Shown: positions 9,247 to 17,230 of the stretch, one piece after another
Layout of the letters: every line of letters begins with the position of its first letter
How positions within the stretch are numbered: position 1 is the stretch's first letter
Notes under the pieces: generated by a model
Databases searched by the model: none
What the model was told of the DNA's origin: nothing
The model's input: only the letters and a program-made list of their open reading frames with translations
Position numbers and translations under genes: made by a program
Assembly: GCF_004521985.1 (NCBI RefSeq)
Contig: NZ_SBHZ01000011.1
Coordinates: 124,001-188,000 of the forward strand
Origin: Ectopseudomonas khazarica
Lineage (GTDB): Bacteria; Pseudomonadota; Gammaproteobacteria; Pseudomonadales; Pseudomonadaceae
Direction: 5' to 3'
Length of the DNA stretch: 64,000 nucleotides

Positions 9247-9705
9247 TCAACGGCGCTCCGTGCTGCCGTCCAGGCCCAGCAACTCCGGGCGTGTGCCGAA
9301 GACCTGCATGACGTCGCCCAGCGACATCCACCAGTCGTCATGCCATTTCAGCACGCGCAGGCGTTTGTCGGCGGTGTTCAGCTGCCGGTAGCTGGGCAGC
9401 CCCACGCTGCTGAACAGGTGCGGCAGCAGGGTCTGGTACAGCCAGGTGCGCAGGCGGCGTGCGCGCGGGCTGGCGTCGTTCAGGCTGAGGCGCAGCAGGT
9501 TCTCCAGGTCGATCATGGCCTGGGGCGTTTCCTCGTTGCCGAACAGGATGCCTTCCGGGCGGCACAGGCGCAGCAGCGAGGCGTTCCAGTCATCCATCTC
9601 CAGTGCCTGGCAAACGGGGCCGGCGGCGAACCAGAAGTGTCCGTCGGGCGTGCGCTGGACCGTGAAGCGGATGTCTTCGAAGCTGGGGTGGAGTGGGCTG
9701 ATCAT
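9247..9705 (-). CDS. BRO-N domain protein
   Basis: A 152-residue protein built of a BRO-N-like domain: FTVQRTPDGHFWFAAGPVCQ, followed by the predicted DNA-binding helices and the LRTWLYQTLLPHL motif that ends the domain in phage antirepressors. Start at 9703-9705 has a good GGAGAG site. BRO-N proteins are usually phage or mobile-element regulators. It is divergently paired with an HTH regulator across an AT-rich gap with a palindrome, which suggests a remnant prophage-like switch that has become a small chromosomal regulatory module. No phage structural genes are nearby. Confidence 0.75.
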   Translation of the reverse strand: MISPLHPSFEDIRFTVQRTPDGHFWFAAGPVCQALEMDDWNASLLRLCRPEGILFGNEETPQAMIDLENLLRLSLNDASPRARRLRTWLYQTLLPHLFSSVGLPSYRQLNTADKRLRVLKWHDDWWMSLGDVMQVFGTRPELLGLDGSTERR

Positions 9706-9746
9706 GGCGCTCTCCTTGTGCACGAAACAGCGATCGGTGAAATGCG

Positions 9747-9772
9747 ATGAAATCATGAATTTCATATAAAAT
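9747..9772. promoter_or_regulatory. Palindromic operator and -10 between BRO-N and HTH genes
   Basis: ATGAAAT (9747-9753) and ATTTCAT (9759-9765) form a perfect 7-bp inverted repeat with five bases between. A further half-site GTGAAAT lies at 9738-9744. The right arm runs into TATAAAAT (9765-9772), a good -10 element for the rightward HTH gene, so a protein bound to the palindrome would block that promoter. Autoregulation by the HTH protein is the obvious inference. Confidence 0.55.
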
Positions 9773-9822
9773 ACAACAGACTGTTCAATCTAGCGTGGGG
9801 GCGGAATTTAACGTCCGCGTCC

Positions 9823-10233
9823 ATGACCGAGAAATCCGAATTCGCCCAGCGGCTGCGCAGCGCCATGCTCGCAGCTGGATATCCAGACCGCCCAGCCGTG
9901 CTCGAACGCGAGTTCAACTCGCGCTATTGGGGACGTTCGGTGACGTTTCAGGCTGTTTCGCGCTGGCTGCGTGGCGAGTCGATCCCCTCCCAGGACAAGC
10001 TGCAGGTCCTGGCCGAGTGGCTGCGCATCGAGCCGCAGGTGCTGCGCTTCGGTGAGCGGGCCGGGGTGACGGTGCGCGAGCAGCGCGGGCGCTGGGAGGA
10101 CCCCAAGTTCTACCAGGAGCGCGAAGTCATCGAGACCTTTCTCGGCCTGCCTGCGCAGCAGCGCAAGGTGGTGCGTGAGGTGGTGATGGCCCTGGCCCTG
10201 GCGGCCAAGGCCAACGGCGAAGGCGAGCGCTGA
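9823..10233 (+). CDS. Phage-repressor-like HTH transcriptional regulator
   Basis: A 136-residue cytoplasmic protein. Residues 5-75 form an XRE-type helix-turn-helix: FAQRLRSAMLAAGYPDRP, then VTFQAVSRWLRGESIPSQDKLQVLAEWL. The HTH is of the kind that has an extended first loop, seen in short Pseudomonas regulators next to phage-type genes. The C-terminal helix may serve for dimerisation. Divergent from the BRO-N gene, with a palindrome overlapping its -10 region. Confidence 0.8.
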   Translation: MTEKSEFAQRLRSAMLAAGYPDRPAVLEREFNSRYWGRSVTFQAVSRWLRGESIPSQDKLQVLAEWLRIEPQVLRFGERAGVTVREQRGRWEDPKFYQEREVIETFLGLPAQQRKVVREVVMALALAAKANGEGER

Positions 10234-10246
10234 CGGGGCGGCGGCG

Positions 10247-11011
10247 TCACCGATAGAAGGCCGAGGGCGTCACGCCGAACTGACGGCGGAACGCGGCGGC
10301 GAAGGCGCTCTGGCTGTCGTAGCCGTGCTGCAGCGCCACCTGCAGCACGGGCAGGCCCTGCGCCAGGGCTTCCAGCGAGAGCAGCAGGCGCGCCTGCTGG
10401 CGCCAGCGGCCGAAGGTGACGCCGGTGCTGCGCTGGAAATGGCGGTGGAAGGTCTTGCTGCTCATCGCCAGTTGCGCCGCCCAGTGTTCGGCCGAGTCGT
10501 TCTGCGCCGGGTCATCCGCCAGGCTCTGGCACACCCGGGCGATGCGCGGGTCACTCGGCCAGGGCAGGTGCAGCGGCAGCACCGGCAGGCTGCTCAGTTC
10601 ATCCAGCAGAAAGCGCATCAGGCGGCCATCACGGCTGTCGGCGGTGTATTGCGCCGGCACCAGGGTGGCGGCCTGGATCAGCTCGCGCAGCAGCGGGTTG
10701 ACGTCGATCACGCGGTTGCCAGCCGGCAGCCCCGGGGCGGCATCGGGATTGACGAACAGGCTGCGCACGCGGGTGACGCCGCGCATGTGCAGGGCATGTT
10801 CGCAGCCGGCCTGCAGCCACACGCCCCGGTTCGGTGGCGTCACCCAGCGCCCGGCCGGGGTATCGACCACCAGCACGCCTTCGATGGCGTAGATCAGCTG
10901 TGCGCGCGGGTGGTTGTGCGACGGCACCCGGTGGCCGCTGGGGTAGTCGACGGCCACGCCGGTGACCGGCATGGCCAGCGATTCATAGGGCAGTTCGGTG
11001 TGATCGACCAT
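10247..11011 (-). CDS. AraC-family transcriptional regulator (cupin sensor)
   Basis: A 254-residue regulator of the NimR/YeaM-like class. Residues 15-90 form a cupin sensor (HNHPRAQLIYAIEGVLVV, PPNRGVWLQAG) and residues 155-254 two AraC helix-turn-helices (LAMSSKTFHRHFQRSTGVTF and VALQHGYDSQSAFAAAFRRQFG). Regulators of this class usually control a divergent transporter gene; here the divergent neighbour is the leuA leader and leuA, so either the target was lost or it acts elsewhere. The effector is unknown. Confidence 0.85.
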   Translation of the reverse strand: MVDHTELPYESLAMPVTGVAVDYPSGHRVPSHNHPRAQLIYAIEGVLVVDTPAGRWVTPPNRGVWLQAGCEHALHMRGVTRVRSLFVNPDAAPGLPAGNRVIDVNPLLRELIQAATLVPAQYTADSRDGRLMRFLLDELSSLPVLPLHLPWPSDPRIARVCQSLADDPAQNDSAEHWAAQLAMSSKTFHRHFQRSTGVTFGRWRQQARLLLSLEALAQGLPVLQVALQHGYDSQSAFAAAFRRQFGVTPSAFYR

Positions 11012-11152
11012 GGCGGGCTTTGCGGTGGGAGGGCGAGCCAGCCTAGCGCTGTGCCGTCAGGTTGTCCATTTCGCGACAGTGATAGGCCATTTGGCGTGAG
11101 ATGGTCGAGGCCGTGCGCTCTACGCTGGGCACTCATCCATGCAGGCGCCGCC

Positions 11153-11233
11153 ATGACCTTCCTCATCCCGCTGCTACCCGCCCTGAGCCTCGGCCGGGGT
11201 CCGACTCGGTGCGTGACCGCCACGCGCCGCTGA
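11153..11233 (+). CDS. Putative leu leader peptide upstream of leuA
   Basis: A 26-codon ORF with five Leu codons within ten positions (residues 4-13: LIPLLPALSL), one of them CTA, which is rare in Pseudomonas. It ends at a TGA that overlaps the left arm of a long-range stem in front of leuA. This is the arrangement expected for ribosome-mediated attenuation, in which stalling at Leu codons under starvation favours leuA expression. The ribosome binding site is weak, so translation is inferred rather than evident. Confidence 0.5.
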   Translation: MTFLIPLLPALSLGRGPTRCVTATRR

Positions 11234-11284
11234 TCTCCCCCTGATCCCGGCCTCAGGCAGCCTGCAGCGCAGGCAGGGGAGATC
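11232..11284 (+). promoter_or_regulatory. Candidate attenuator stem-loops before leuA
   Basis: GATCTCCCC (11232-11240) pairs perfectly with GGGGAGATC (11276-11284), enclosing the hairpin GCCTGC-AGC-GCAGGC (11260-11274). The leader stop codon overlaps the left arm, so a terminating ribosome would change the fold. No U-run follows the right arm, so this is not a classical intrinsic terminator; control could be by Rho or by translation. The rest of 11012-11317 shows nothing else I can name. Confidence 0.45.
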
Positions 11285-11317
11285 ACGCTGTTCTCCGTTC
11301 TCCATCGAGGCTTTGTC

Positions 11318-13003
11318 ATGTTGCGTAATCCGCATAGCAAGTACCGCGCGTTCCCCCCTGTCGATCTGCCTGACCGGCGCTGGCCGCAGCAGCGCCTGCA
11401 CCAGGCGCCGATCTGGCTGTCCACCGACCTGCGCGACGGTAACCAGGCGCTGTTCGAACCGATGAACCGCGAGCGCAAGCTGCGCCTGTTCGGCGAGCTG
11501 GTGCGCCTGGGATTCAAGGAAATCGAAGTGGGCTTTCCCGCTGCCTCGCGCACCGACTTCGACATCATCCGCCAGCTGATCGACGAGGGTGGCATCCCGG
11601 ACGATGTCACGCCGATGGTGATGAGCCAGCTGCGCGACGACCTCATCGAGCGGACCGTGCAGGCCGTGGCCGGCGCGCGGCGGGTGATCGTGCACCTGTA
11701 CAACGCCATCGCCCCGGTATGGCGCGAGGTGGTGTTCAAGCTCTCGGTGGATGAGGTGGAGGCGCTGGTGGTGCGCCATGTCCAGTCGTTCAAGGCGCTG
11801 ACGCAGGCCCATCCCGAGACCGAGTGGGTGTTGCAGTATTCGCCGGAAACCTTCTGCATGGCCGAGCTGGAGGTGTCGCTGCGCATCTGCAACGCCGCCA
11901 TTGCGGCCTGGGACGCCGGGCCTGGGCGCCCGATCATCATCAACCTGCCGACCACCGTCGAGGTCAGCACCGCCAATGTCTTCGCCGACCAGATCGAGTG
12001 GATGCACCGGCGCCTGGCGCGGCGCGAGCATGTGCTGCTCTCGGTCCACCCGCACAACGACCGCGGCACCGGCGTGGCCTGTGCCGAGCAGGCACTGCTG
12101 GCGGGCGCGCAGCGGGTCGAGGGCTGCCTGTTCGGCAATGGCGAGCGCAGCGGCAACCTCGATCTGGTGACCCTGGCGCTGAACCTCTACACCCAGGGCA
12201 TCGACCCGGGCCTGGATTTTTCCGACATCGCCGGGGTGGCGCGGGTGGCCGAGGCCTGCACCGGGCTGCCGATCCACCCGCGCCATCCCTACGTCGGTGA
12301 CCTGGTGTTCACCGCGTTCTCCGGCTCGCACCAGGACGCCATCGCCAAGGGCTTCGCCGCTCGGACGCCGGATGGGCCGTGGCAGGTGCCGTACCTGCCG
12401 ATCGACCCGCAGGACCTGGGGCGAACCTATGACAGCATCGTGCGGGTCAACAGCCAGTCCGGCAAAGGTGGCATCGCCTACCTGCTGCAGCGCGACCAGG
12501 GCGTGCAGATGCCGCGCCGCCAGCAGGTGGAGTTCAGCGCCATCGTGCAGAAGCAGGCCGACAGCAGCGAGACCGAACTGTCCAGCGCCGAGCTGTGGCA
12601 GCTGTACCAGCGAACCTATCTGGCCCCCGCATGGCCGGGCGGTGCACTGGTCTATGTCGGCCATCGCCTGCAGGACGACGGCGAGCGCCAGCGGATCGAA
12701 CTGGATGTCGAGGTGGCCGGTCGGCCCCTGCAGCTGCGTGGTGCAGGCAATGGCCCGCTGGCGGCGGCGGTGGCCGCCCTCGACCTGCCGCTGCGTGTCG
12801 ACGATTACCAGGAGCACAGCCTGGGTGGCGGTAGCGAGGCCTGTGCGCTGGCGCTGGTGGAGGTCAGCTGGCCAGGGCAGCCCGGCTCGCGTTTCGGCGC
12901 CGGCCGCGATGGCAACCTGTTGCGTGCCTCGCTGCAGGCGTTGCTGGCCGCGGTGTCGCGCTTCGCCCCGAGCACGCAGCGGCTCGCCGAGCGCTGCCGC
13001 TGA
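11318..13003 (+). CDS. leuA: 2-isopropylmalate synthase
   Basis: A 561-residue enzyme of the long LeuA type. It condenses acetyl-CoA with 2-oxoisovalerate, the first committed step of leucine synthesis. The TIM-barrel catalytic domain (about 30-310) has STDLRDGNQA (D40 metal ligand) and SVHPHNDRGTG with the metal-binding His pair, plus GNGERSGN. A linker follows, then the C-terminal LeuA regulatory domain (about 435-555) that binds leucine for feedback inhibition, with the GGGSEACALALVEV motif. Start at 11318 gives the family N-terminus. Preceded by a leucine-rich leader. Confidence 0.96.
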   Translation: MLRNPHSKYRAFPPVDLPDRRWPQQRLHQAPIWLSTDLRDGNQALFEPMNRERKLRLFGELVRLGFKEIEVGFPAASRTDFDIIRQLIDEGGIPDDVTPMVMSQLRDDLIERTVQAVAGARRVIVHLYNAIAPVWREVVFKLSVDEVEALVVRHVQSFKALTQAHPETEWVLQYSPETFCMAELEVSLRICNAAIAAWDAGPGRPIIINLPTTVEVSTANVFADQIEWMHRRLARREHVLLSVHPHNDRGTGVACAEQALLAGAQRVEGCLFGNGERSGNLDLVTLALNLYTQGIDPGLDFSDIAGVARVAEACTGLPIHPRHPYVGDLVFTAFSGSHQDAIAKGFAARTPDGPWQVPYLPIDPQDLGRTYDSIVRVNSQSGKGGIAYLLQRDQGVQMPRRQQVEFSAIVQKQADSSETELSSAELWQLYQRTYLAPAWPGGALVYVGHRLQDDGERQRIELDVEVAGRPLQLRGAGNGPLAAAVAALDLPLRVDDYQEHSLGGGSEACALALVEVSWPGQPGSRFGAGRDGNLLRASLQALLAAVSRFAPSTQRLAERCR

Positions 13004-13055
13004 GGAGGCCGGCAGGGCGGGCAAAGGCGGCGCAGGCGCGCCGCCGGGTCAGGCC

Positions 13056-13877
13056 TCAGCCCAGCAGTTCGGCAAAGGCCTTGTCCGCTTCGAGCACCTC
13101 CGGCAGCGCAGCGAACAGCGTGTCCAGCGCCACTTCCTCGAACAGCGGACCTTCCAGGCTCTGCTGCGCCTGCTCGCTGACGCCATCGAGCTCGATGGTT
13201 TCGGCGACGAGCACCGACTGCGCGACCAACCGTGCGTACTGGCTGTCGCCGGGGGCCTGGGTCGGGCGGGCCTGGTAGGCGATGGCGTGCTGGATCAGCT
13301 CCGGCAGTTGCCAGCGGCGCGCCAGCTCGGCGCCGACCTCCGGGTAGCCGAAGCCCAGTTGCAGGTTTTCCTCGGCGGCATGGGCGGCGGCTTCGCGCTT
13401 CGGGTGGCGGTTCATGCGCCGGGCGAAGTCCGGTGCGCCGGTCTGGATCAGCAGTTCGCCGATGTTGTGCATCATGCCGCAGGTGAAGGCGGCATCGGTG
13501 TCCAGCTTGCGCTGCTTGGCCAGGCAGCGGGCGATGCTGGCCACGCGGAAGCTGCGAATCCAGAAGCCCTTGAGGTCGAAGCCGGTATCGGCCTGGAACG
13601 CACCCGTCATGGCCGAAGCCAGCACCAGCGTGCGCAGGGTGTTGAAGCCCAGGCGCATGGCGGCGTCCTCGACGCTGACCGCCTCGCGCGCACCACGAAA
13701 GCGCGGGGAGTTGGCCAGGCGCAGTACCTTGGCTGCGATCACCGGGTCCCGCTCGATGTTGCGGGCCACGCTCTCCAGGCTGGAGGAGGGGTTGTCGAAC
13801 TGTTGGATGAGTTCCTGCGCGACTTTCGGAATGCTGGGCAGGGTGTGCAGCTGGTCGAAGAGGCTTTCTATATCCAT
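13056..13877 (-). CDS. HDOD-domain signalling protein
   Basis: A 273-residue cytoplasmic protein consisting of one HDOD domain (about 15-210): LPSIPKVAQELIQ, the SVEDAAMRLGF helix, FWIRSFRVASIARCLA and the MMHNIGELLI segment. HDOD domains resemble HD phosphohydrolases but usually lack catalysis and serve as adaptors in motility, biofilm or cyclic-di-GMP signalling. The start at 13875-13877 gives the usual short N-terminus; the longer frame adds 50 low-complexity residues without a ribosome site. Monocistronic, convergent with leuA. Confidence 0.88.
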   Translation of the reverse strand: MDIESLFDQLHTLPSIPKVAQELIQQFDNPSSSLESVARNIERDPVIAAKVLRLANSPRFRGAREAVSVEDAAMRLGFNTLRTLVLASAMTGAFQADTGFDLKGFWIRSFRVASIARCLAKQRKLDTDAAFTCGMMHNIGELLIQTGAPDFARRMNRHPKREAAAHAAEENLQLGFGYPEVGAELARRWQLPELIQHAIAYQARPTQAPGDSQYARLVAQSVLVAETIELDGVSEQAQQSLEGPLFEEVALDTLFAALPEVLEADKAFAELLG

Positions 13878-14063
13878 GGTGGCTCCGATAGATACGGGCG
13901 TGGCGCTGGCGCTCGGTGAGAAAGTGCTCTTTGAGCATAGCCGCGCCTGCGCTCGCGGCCAGTCGCGCAGCCGCTGGTTAGAGCCTTTTCGTCGTGCCGC
14001 TGGCGTCGAACAGGCACGCGGAAGCACCAGCCGGGAAGGGGGCTGGTGCTTCCGCCTACAGCC

Positions 14064-14540
14064 TTACTGGCGCGGCGCCGTGCTGGTCTGCGCAGCGGCG
14101 GACCACACCCGGTAACGCACCTCGACATCGGCTGGCGCGTAGATCACCAGCGGCAGCTTGCTGTTGTAGCGCACCAGTTGCGGCTCGCCGCCGACACGCA
14201 CGAACGCCTGCTTGCGACTGCCGTCCGGGCAGGCCATCAGGGTGCTCATGGCCGGGCCGACCTTGCTCAGTTCGTAATAGCTGTAACCCCAGCCTTCGAC
14301 GTTCTTCTCCTGCCACTGGCCGCCCAGGCGCTGCTGGTTGCAGTCCACTTCCAGGGTCTTGCCGGCGATGATCTCGACCTTGTGCTCGGCTTCGTTGGCC
14401 TGGGCCGGCAGTTCGATCACGTGGCGGTTGTAGCCGTCAGCGGCGGCAGGGTAGGGCTTGAGGGCTTCTGGCGTGGCGGCGCAGGCGCTCAGGGGCAGGG
14501 CGCAGGCGAGGGCCAGCAGGGGCAGTTTGCTTCGGGTCAT
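14064..14540 (-). CDS. eco: Ecotin, serine protease inhibitor (possibly lipidated)
   Basis: A 158-residue ecotin: KVEIIAGKTLEVDCN, GWGYSYYEL, the inhibitory loop STLMACPDG with the P1 Met, and RYNSKLPLVIYAPADVEVRYRVW. Two Cys for the conserved disulfide are present. It is a dimeric periplasmic inhibitor of trypsin-fold proteases such as neutrophil elastase. The export signal is unusual: ALPLSAC places a lipobox (L-S-A-C, Cys20) where E. coli ecotin has an ordinary signal-peptidase-I site, so this version may be membrane anchored. Monocistronic. Confidence 0.93.
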   Translation of the reverse strand: MTRSKLPLLALACALPLSACAATPEALKPYPAAADGYNRHVIELPAQANEAEHKVEIIAGKTLEVDCNQQRLGGQWQEKNVEGWGYSYYELSKVGPAMSTLMACPDGSRKQAFVRVGGEPQLVRYNSKLPLVIYAPADVEVRYRVWSAAAQTSTAPRQ

Positions 14541-14704
14541 GATGATTCCTTGCTGAAAGGCCTTGTGGGCCGTCCGTTATGAGGGGCCGCCAGGTCGGCG
14601 GAGCAACACTGACCATCTGAAATAGGCCAGGTTCCCCTGTTTTTCAAGCAAGGTGGGGCGAGTGGGCGGGTGCCACGCCGGGGCGCCCGCCGACAGAGGC
14701 GTGA

Positions 14705-15052
14705 TCAGGCGAAGACGAAATATTTACGTACGGTTTCGACCACTTCCCAGGTGCCCTTCATGCCGGGCTCGACCACGAAGATGTCGCCGGCCTTGAGGTG
14801 GATCGGCTGCATGCCGTCCGGGGTGATGATGCAGTAGCCTTCCTGGAAGTGGCAGTACTCCCACTTCACGTACTCCACGCGCCACTTGCCGGGCGTGCAG
14901 ATCCAGGTGCCCATGATCTTGCTGCCGTCTTCGGAGGTGTAGGCGTTGAGGTTGACGGTATGCGGGTCGCCTTCGATGCGCTCCCATTTGCAGGCGTCGA
15001 CGACGGGCATCGGCTGGGTATCGCGCAGAACGGTGATCGGTTGGTTGGCCAT
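14705..15052 (-). CDS. Cupin-domain protein (DUF861 / cupin_3)
   Basis: A 115-residue single-domain cupin. The double-stranded beta-helix pattern is visible in GTWICTPGKWRVEY, the EYCHFQEGYCIITPDGM metal/substrate segment and the LKAGDIFVVEPGMKGTWEV closing motif. DUF861 cupins include ureidoglycolate lyase-like and small-molecule binding proteins; no substrate can be inferred here. The start at 15050-15052 begins at MANQP, downstream of a GGAG site; the longer open frame has no support. Confidence 0.82.
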   Translation of the reverse strand: MANQPITVLRDTQPMPVVDACKWERIEGDPHTVNLNAYTSEDGSKIMGTWICTPGKWRVEYVKWEYCHFQEGYCIITPDGMQPIHLKAGDIFVVEPGMKGTWEVVETVRKYFVFA

Positions 15053-15262
15053 GGAGCGCTCCGGTGAAGGATCAAAGGGGCGTTCACCATAGAGGGCGCG
15101 GGCGGCGGTCAGTTGCCTGGGGTCGACATGGGGCTGTTCATTCGCGCAGTGCAGATGCCGTTGCGGCCCGGAAAAAGCGAAGGCCGGCGTTTCGGGCCGG
15201 CCTTGCGGTGTGGCGCATAGCATCGAGTCATACGAGGTTCTCGATCCGTTCGTGGAAGGGGT

Positions 15263-15703
15263 TCAGACGACGCGGTTCTCGATCAGACGGTCGGAGCCAC
15301 CTTCGGCGACGCGGTTCTCGATCAGACGGTCGGAGCCACCTTCGGCGACGCGGTTCTCGATCAGACGGTCGGAGCCACCTTCGGCGACGCGATTCTCGAT
15401 CAGACGGTCGGAGCCACCTTCGGCGACGCGATTCTCGATCAGACGGTCGGAGCCACCTTCGGCGACGCGGTTCTCGATCAGACGGTCGGAGCCACCTTCG
15501 GCGACGCGGTTCTCGATCAGGCGGTCGGAGCCACCTTCGGCGACGCGGTTCTCGATCAGGCGGTCGGAGCCACCTTCAGCGATGCGGCTTTCGATCAGGC
15601 GGTCGGAACCCCCTTCAGCGACGGTGGGTTGCACGGAAGAGGCGGCGAATACGTTGGCGGCCAGTACGGAGAGAGCGAAGCTGAGGATGAGTTGGCGTTT
15701 CAT
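15263..15703 (-). CDS. Secreted protein of nine 13-residue tandem repeats
   Basis: A 146-residue protein with a Sec signal peptide (MKRQLILSFALSVLAANVFA) followed almost entirely by nine copies of a 13-residue unit with consensus VAEGGSDRLIENR, then Val-Val. Copies 3-9 are identical at protein level; the first ends ESR and the second starts with Ile. Acidic, Gly-rich and polar, it suggests an elongated or disordered extracytoplasmic polymer. I recall similar AEGGSDR-type repeats in Pseudomonas proteins, some labelled phage infection protein, but no function is established here. Monocistronic, with start at 15701-15703. Confidence 0.8.
   Translation of the reverse strand: MKRQLILSFALSVLAANVFAASSVQPTVAEGGSDRLIESRIAEGGSDRLIENRVAEGGSDRLIENRVAEGGSDRLIENRVAEGGSDRLIENRVAEGGSDRLIENRVAEGGSDRLIENRVAEGGSDRLIENRVAEGGSDRLIENRVV
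15272..15622 (-). repeat. Nine tandem 39-bp coding repeats
   Basis: The 39-bp DNA unit repeats nine times without interruption and in frame. Copies differ by only a few synonymous changes (for example CGG/CGA and AGA/AGG-type third positions), so the array probably expands and contracts by slippage or unequal recombination. It codes for the repeats of the secreted protein. Confidence 0.95.
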
Positions 15704-15914
15704 GATGTGGTGCTCCAGGGGTGTTGTGGTTGGGTATGGAGCAGATGGTACGCATTGAAATTTTTCAGAGAACTTCATTGGCATGATGGTGAACATCGAT
15801 GCCACTGATGCTTGCCGCAATGCCCGTCCCAGAGCGGTTGGAGGTGTTGCTGGCGCCGTCTGGCGAGCTCGGCTGGCGGGCCAGGCCACGGCTCTGGCGG
15901 CCGTGGCCCATGCC

Positions 15915-17006
15915 TCATTTGCTGAAGGTGGCACCGCGAGTGTTCACGTACAGCGAGTAGATGGAATGGCTGCTGGCCATGAACAGGCGGTTGCCCTGGG
16001 CGCCGCCGAAGCACAGGTTGGCGCAGCGTTCCGGCAGGTAGACGTGGCCGATGGCCTTGCCCTCGGTATTGAACACGCGCACGCCGTCCAGCTCTTCCGG
16101 CTTGCCCTTCGGTGAGCCGTTGCTGCCCCAGCCACACCAGAGGTTGCCGGCTTCGTCGCATTTGATGCCGTCCAGTGCGCCCGTGGCCCCGCCGTCGATG
16201 TGCTTGCGGCGCGCGCCCAGGCTGCCGTCGGCGTTCACCGCATAGGCCCAGACCAGGCGATTGGGCTTGGCGCGGCCCTCGACCACGTAGAGGGTCTTCT
16301 CGTCCGGGGAGAAGCACAGGCCGTTGGGGCCGGCGAGCTCGTCGATCACCCGGGTGACCTTCAGCGTCTGCCCGTCGATGCGGTACACGCCGTGCGGCAG
16401 CTCGATCTGCACCTTGTGCCCTTCGTATTCGTTGCCGGCCTGGAAGGGCGGGTCGCTGAACCAGACGGAGCCGTCGCGCTTGACCACGATGTCGTTGGGC
16501 GAGTTGAAGCGCTTGCCCTCGAAGTTGTCGGCCAGCACGGTGATGCTGCCGTCGTGCTCGGTCCGGGTGATGCGCCGGCCCAGGCCCTCGTTGGTCGAGC
16601 CTTCGCAGGCGATCAGGCGGCCCTGGTTGTCGCGGGTCAGGCCGTTGGAGTAGTTCGAGGATGCGCGATAGATGCCCAGGGACTGGCTGATCTCGTCCCA
16701 GCGCATGATGCGGTTGTTGGGAATGTCACTGACCAGCAGGTAGCGGCCATCGCCCACCCATACCGGGCCTTCGGCCCAGCGCAGGCCGGTGGCGATCTTT
16801 TCCACGCTGGCATTGAACAGGCGCAGGTCGAGGAAGCTGTCGTCGAGGATCTCGACTGCAGGATCTGGGTAGCGCGGGTTCAGCGGTTCCCCCGCATGGG
16901 CCAGTTGCGGCAGGAGCGTGCCCACGCCGGCGGCGGCGACCGAGTAGGCGAGGGACTGCTTGAGAAAGTGGCGGCGCGAGCCGTCCGGGCGTTGTTCGTC
17001 ATTCAT
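15915..17006 (-). CDS. Tat-exported SMP-30/gluconolactonase family protein
   Basis: A 363-residue protein with a twin-arginine signal (SRRHFLKQS, then a hydrophobic stretch and AHA cleavage site), so it is folded before export to the periplasm. The mature part is a six-bladed beta-propeller of the SMP-30 type: LRWAEGPVWVGDGRYLLVSDI, FNSPNDIVVKRDGSVWFSDPPF, PNGLCFSPDEKTLYVVEG. The Glu, Asn and Asp metal ligands are present. The family hydrolyses sugar lactones such as gluconolactone, fitting the periplasmic glucose oxidation of pseudomonads, but the substrate is not proven. Confidence 0.88.
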   Translation of the reverse strand: MNDEQRPDGSRRHFLKQSLAYSVAAAGVGTLLPQLAHAGEPLNPRYPDPAVEILDDSFLDLRLFNASVEKIATGLRWAEGPVWVGDGRYLLVSDIPNNRIMRWDEISQSLGIYRASSNYSNGLTRDNQGRLIACEGSTNEGLGRRITRTEHDGSITVLADNFEGKRFNSPNDIVVKRDGSVWFSDPPFQAGNEYEGHKVQIELPHGVYRIDGQTLKVTRVIDELAGPNGLCFSPDEKTLYVVEGRAKPNRLVWAYAVNADGSLGARRKHIDGGATGALDGIKCDEAGNLWCGWGSNGSPKGKPEELDGVRVFNTEGKAIGHVYLPERCANLCFGGAQGNRLFMASSHSIYSLYVNTRGATFSK

Positions 17007-17093
17007 CGTCAGGGTCCTTGTTGTTCTTGTTGATCGCGGATGCGACTCGGCAAACTTATACGATGTATGACGACGTTGAAAATGCTGTCACTC

Positions 17094-17120
17094 GATTTGC
17101 GCGGTCATTCCGCGCAAATC
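17094..17120. promoter_or_regulatory. 27-bp perfect palindrome upstream of the lactonase gene
   Basis: GATTTGCGCGG (17094-17104) and CCGCGCAAATC (17110-17120) form an 11-bp perfect inverted repeat with the five-base centre TCATT. It lies 88 bp before the lactonase start and after the chemoreceptor stop. No T-run follows on either strand, which argues against a simple terminator, so an operator for a dimeric regulator is possible. Confidence 0.5.
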
Positions 17121-17230
17121 AAGCGCTGAAAGGGGATTGTCCAGTCAGGGGAATGGGGCGGTCGAATGAGGTTATGTGATGACTGGGGCGAAATGCCGGT
17201 GCCGAGCCCGTTCACCGGCGTGCCCTTGCC

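Noticed and set aside
11153-11233. Remnant of a transporter gene divergent from the AraC regulator
   Set aside because: The frame is only 26 codons with clustered Leu codons and lies at a fixed place before leuA; a leader fits better, although the weak SD keeps this open.
15272-15622. CRISPR-like regular repeats
   Set aside because: The 39-bp units are contiguous without spacers and in frame with a signal-peptide protein, so it is a coding tandem repeat.
17094-17120. Rho-independent terminator of the chemoreceptor gene
   Set aside because: The stem is strong, but neither strand has a T-run after it.
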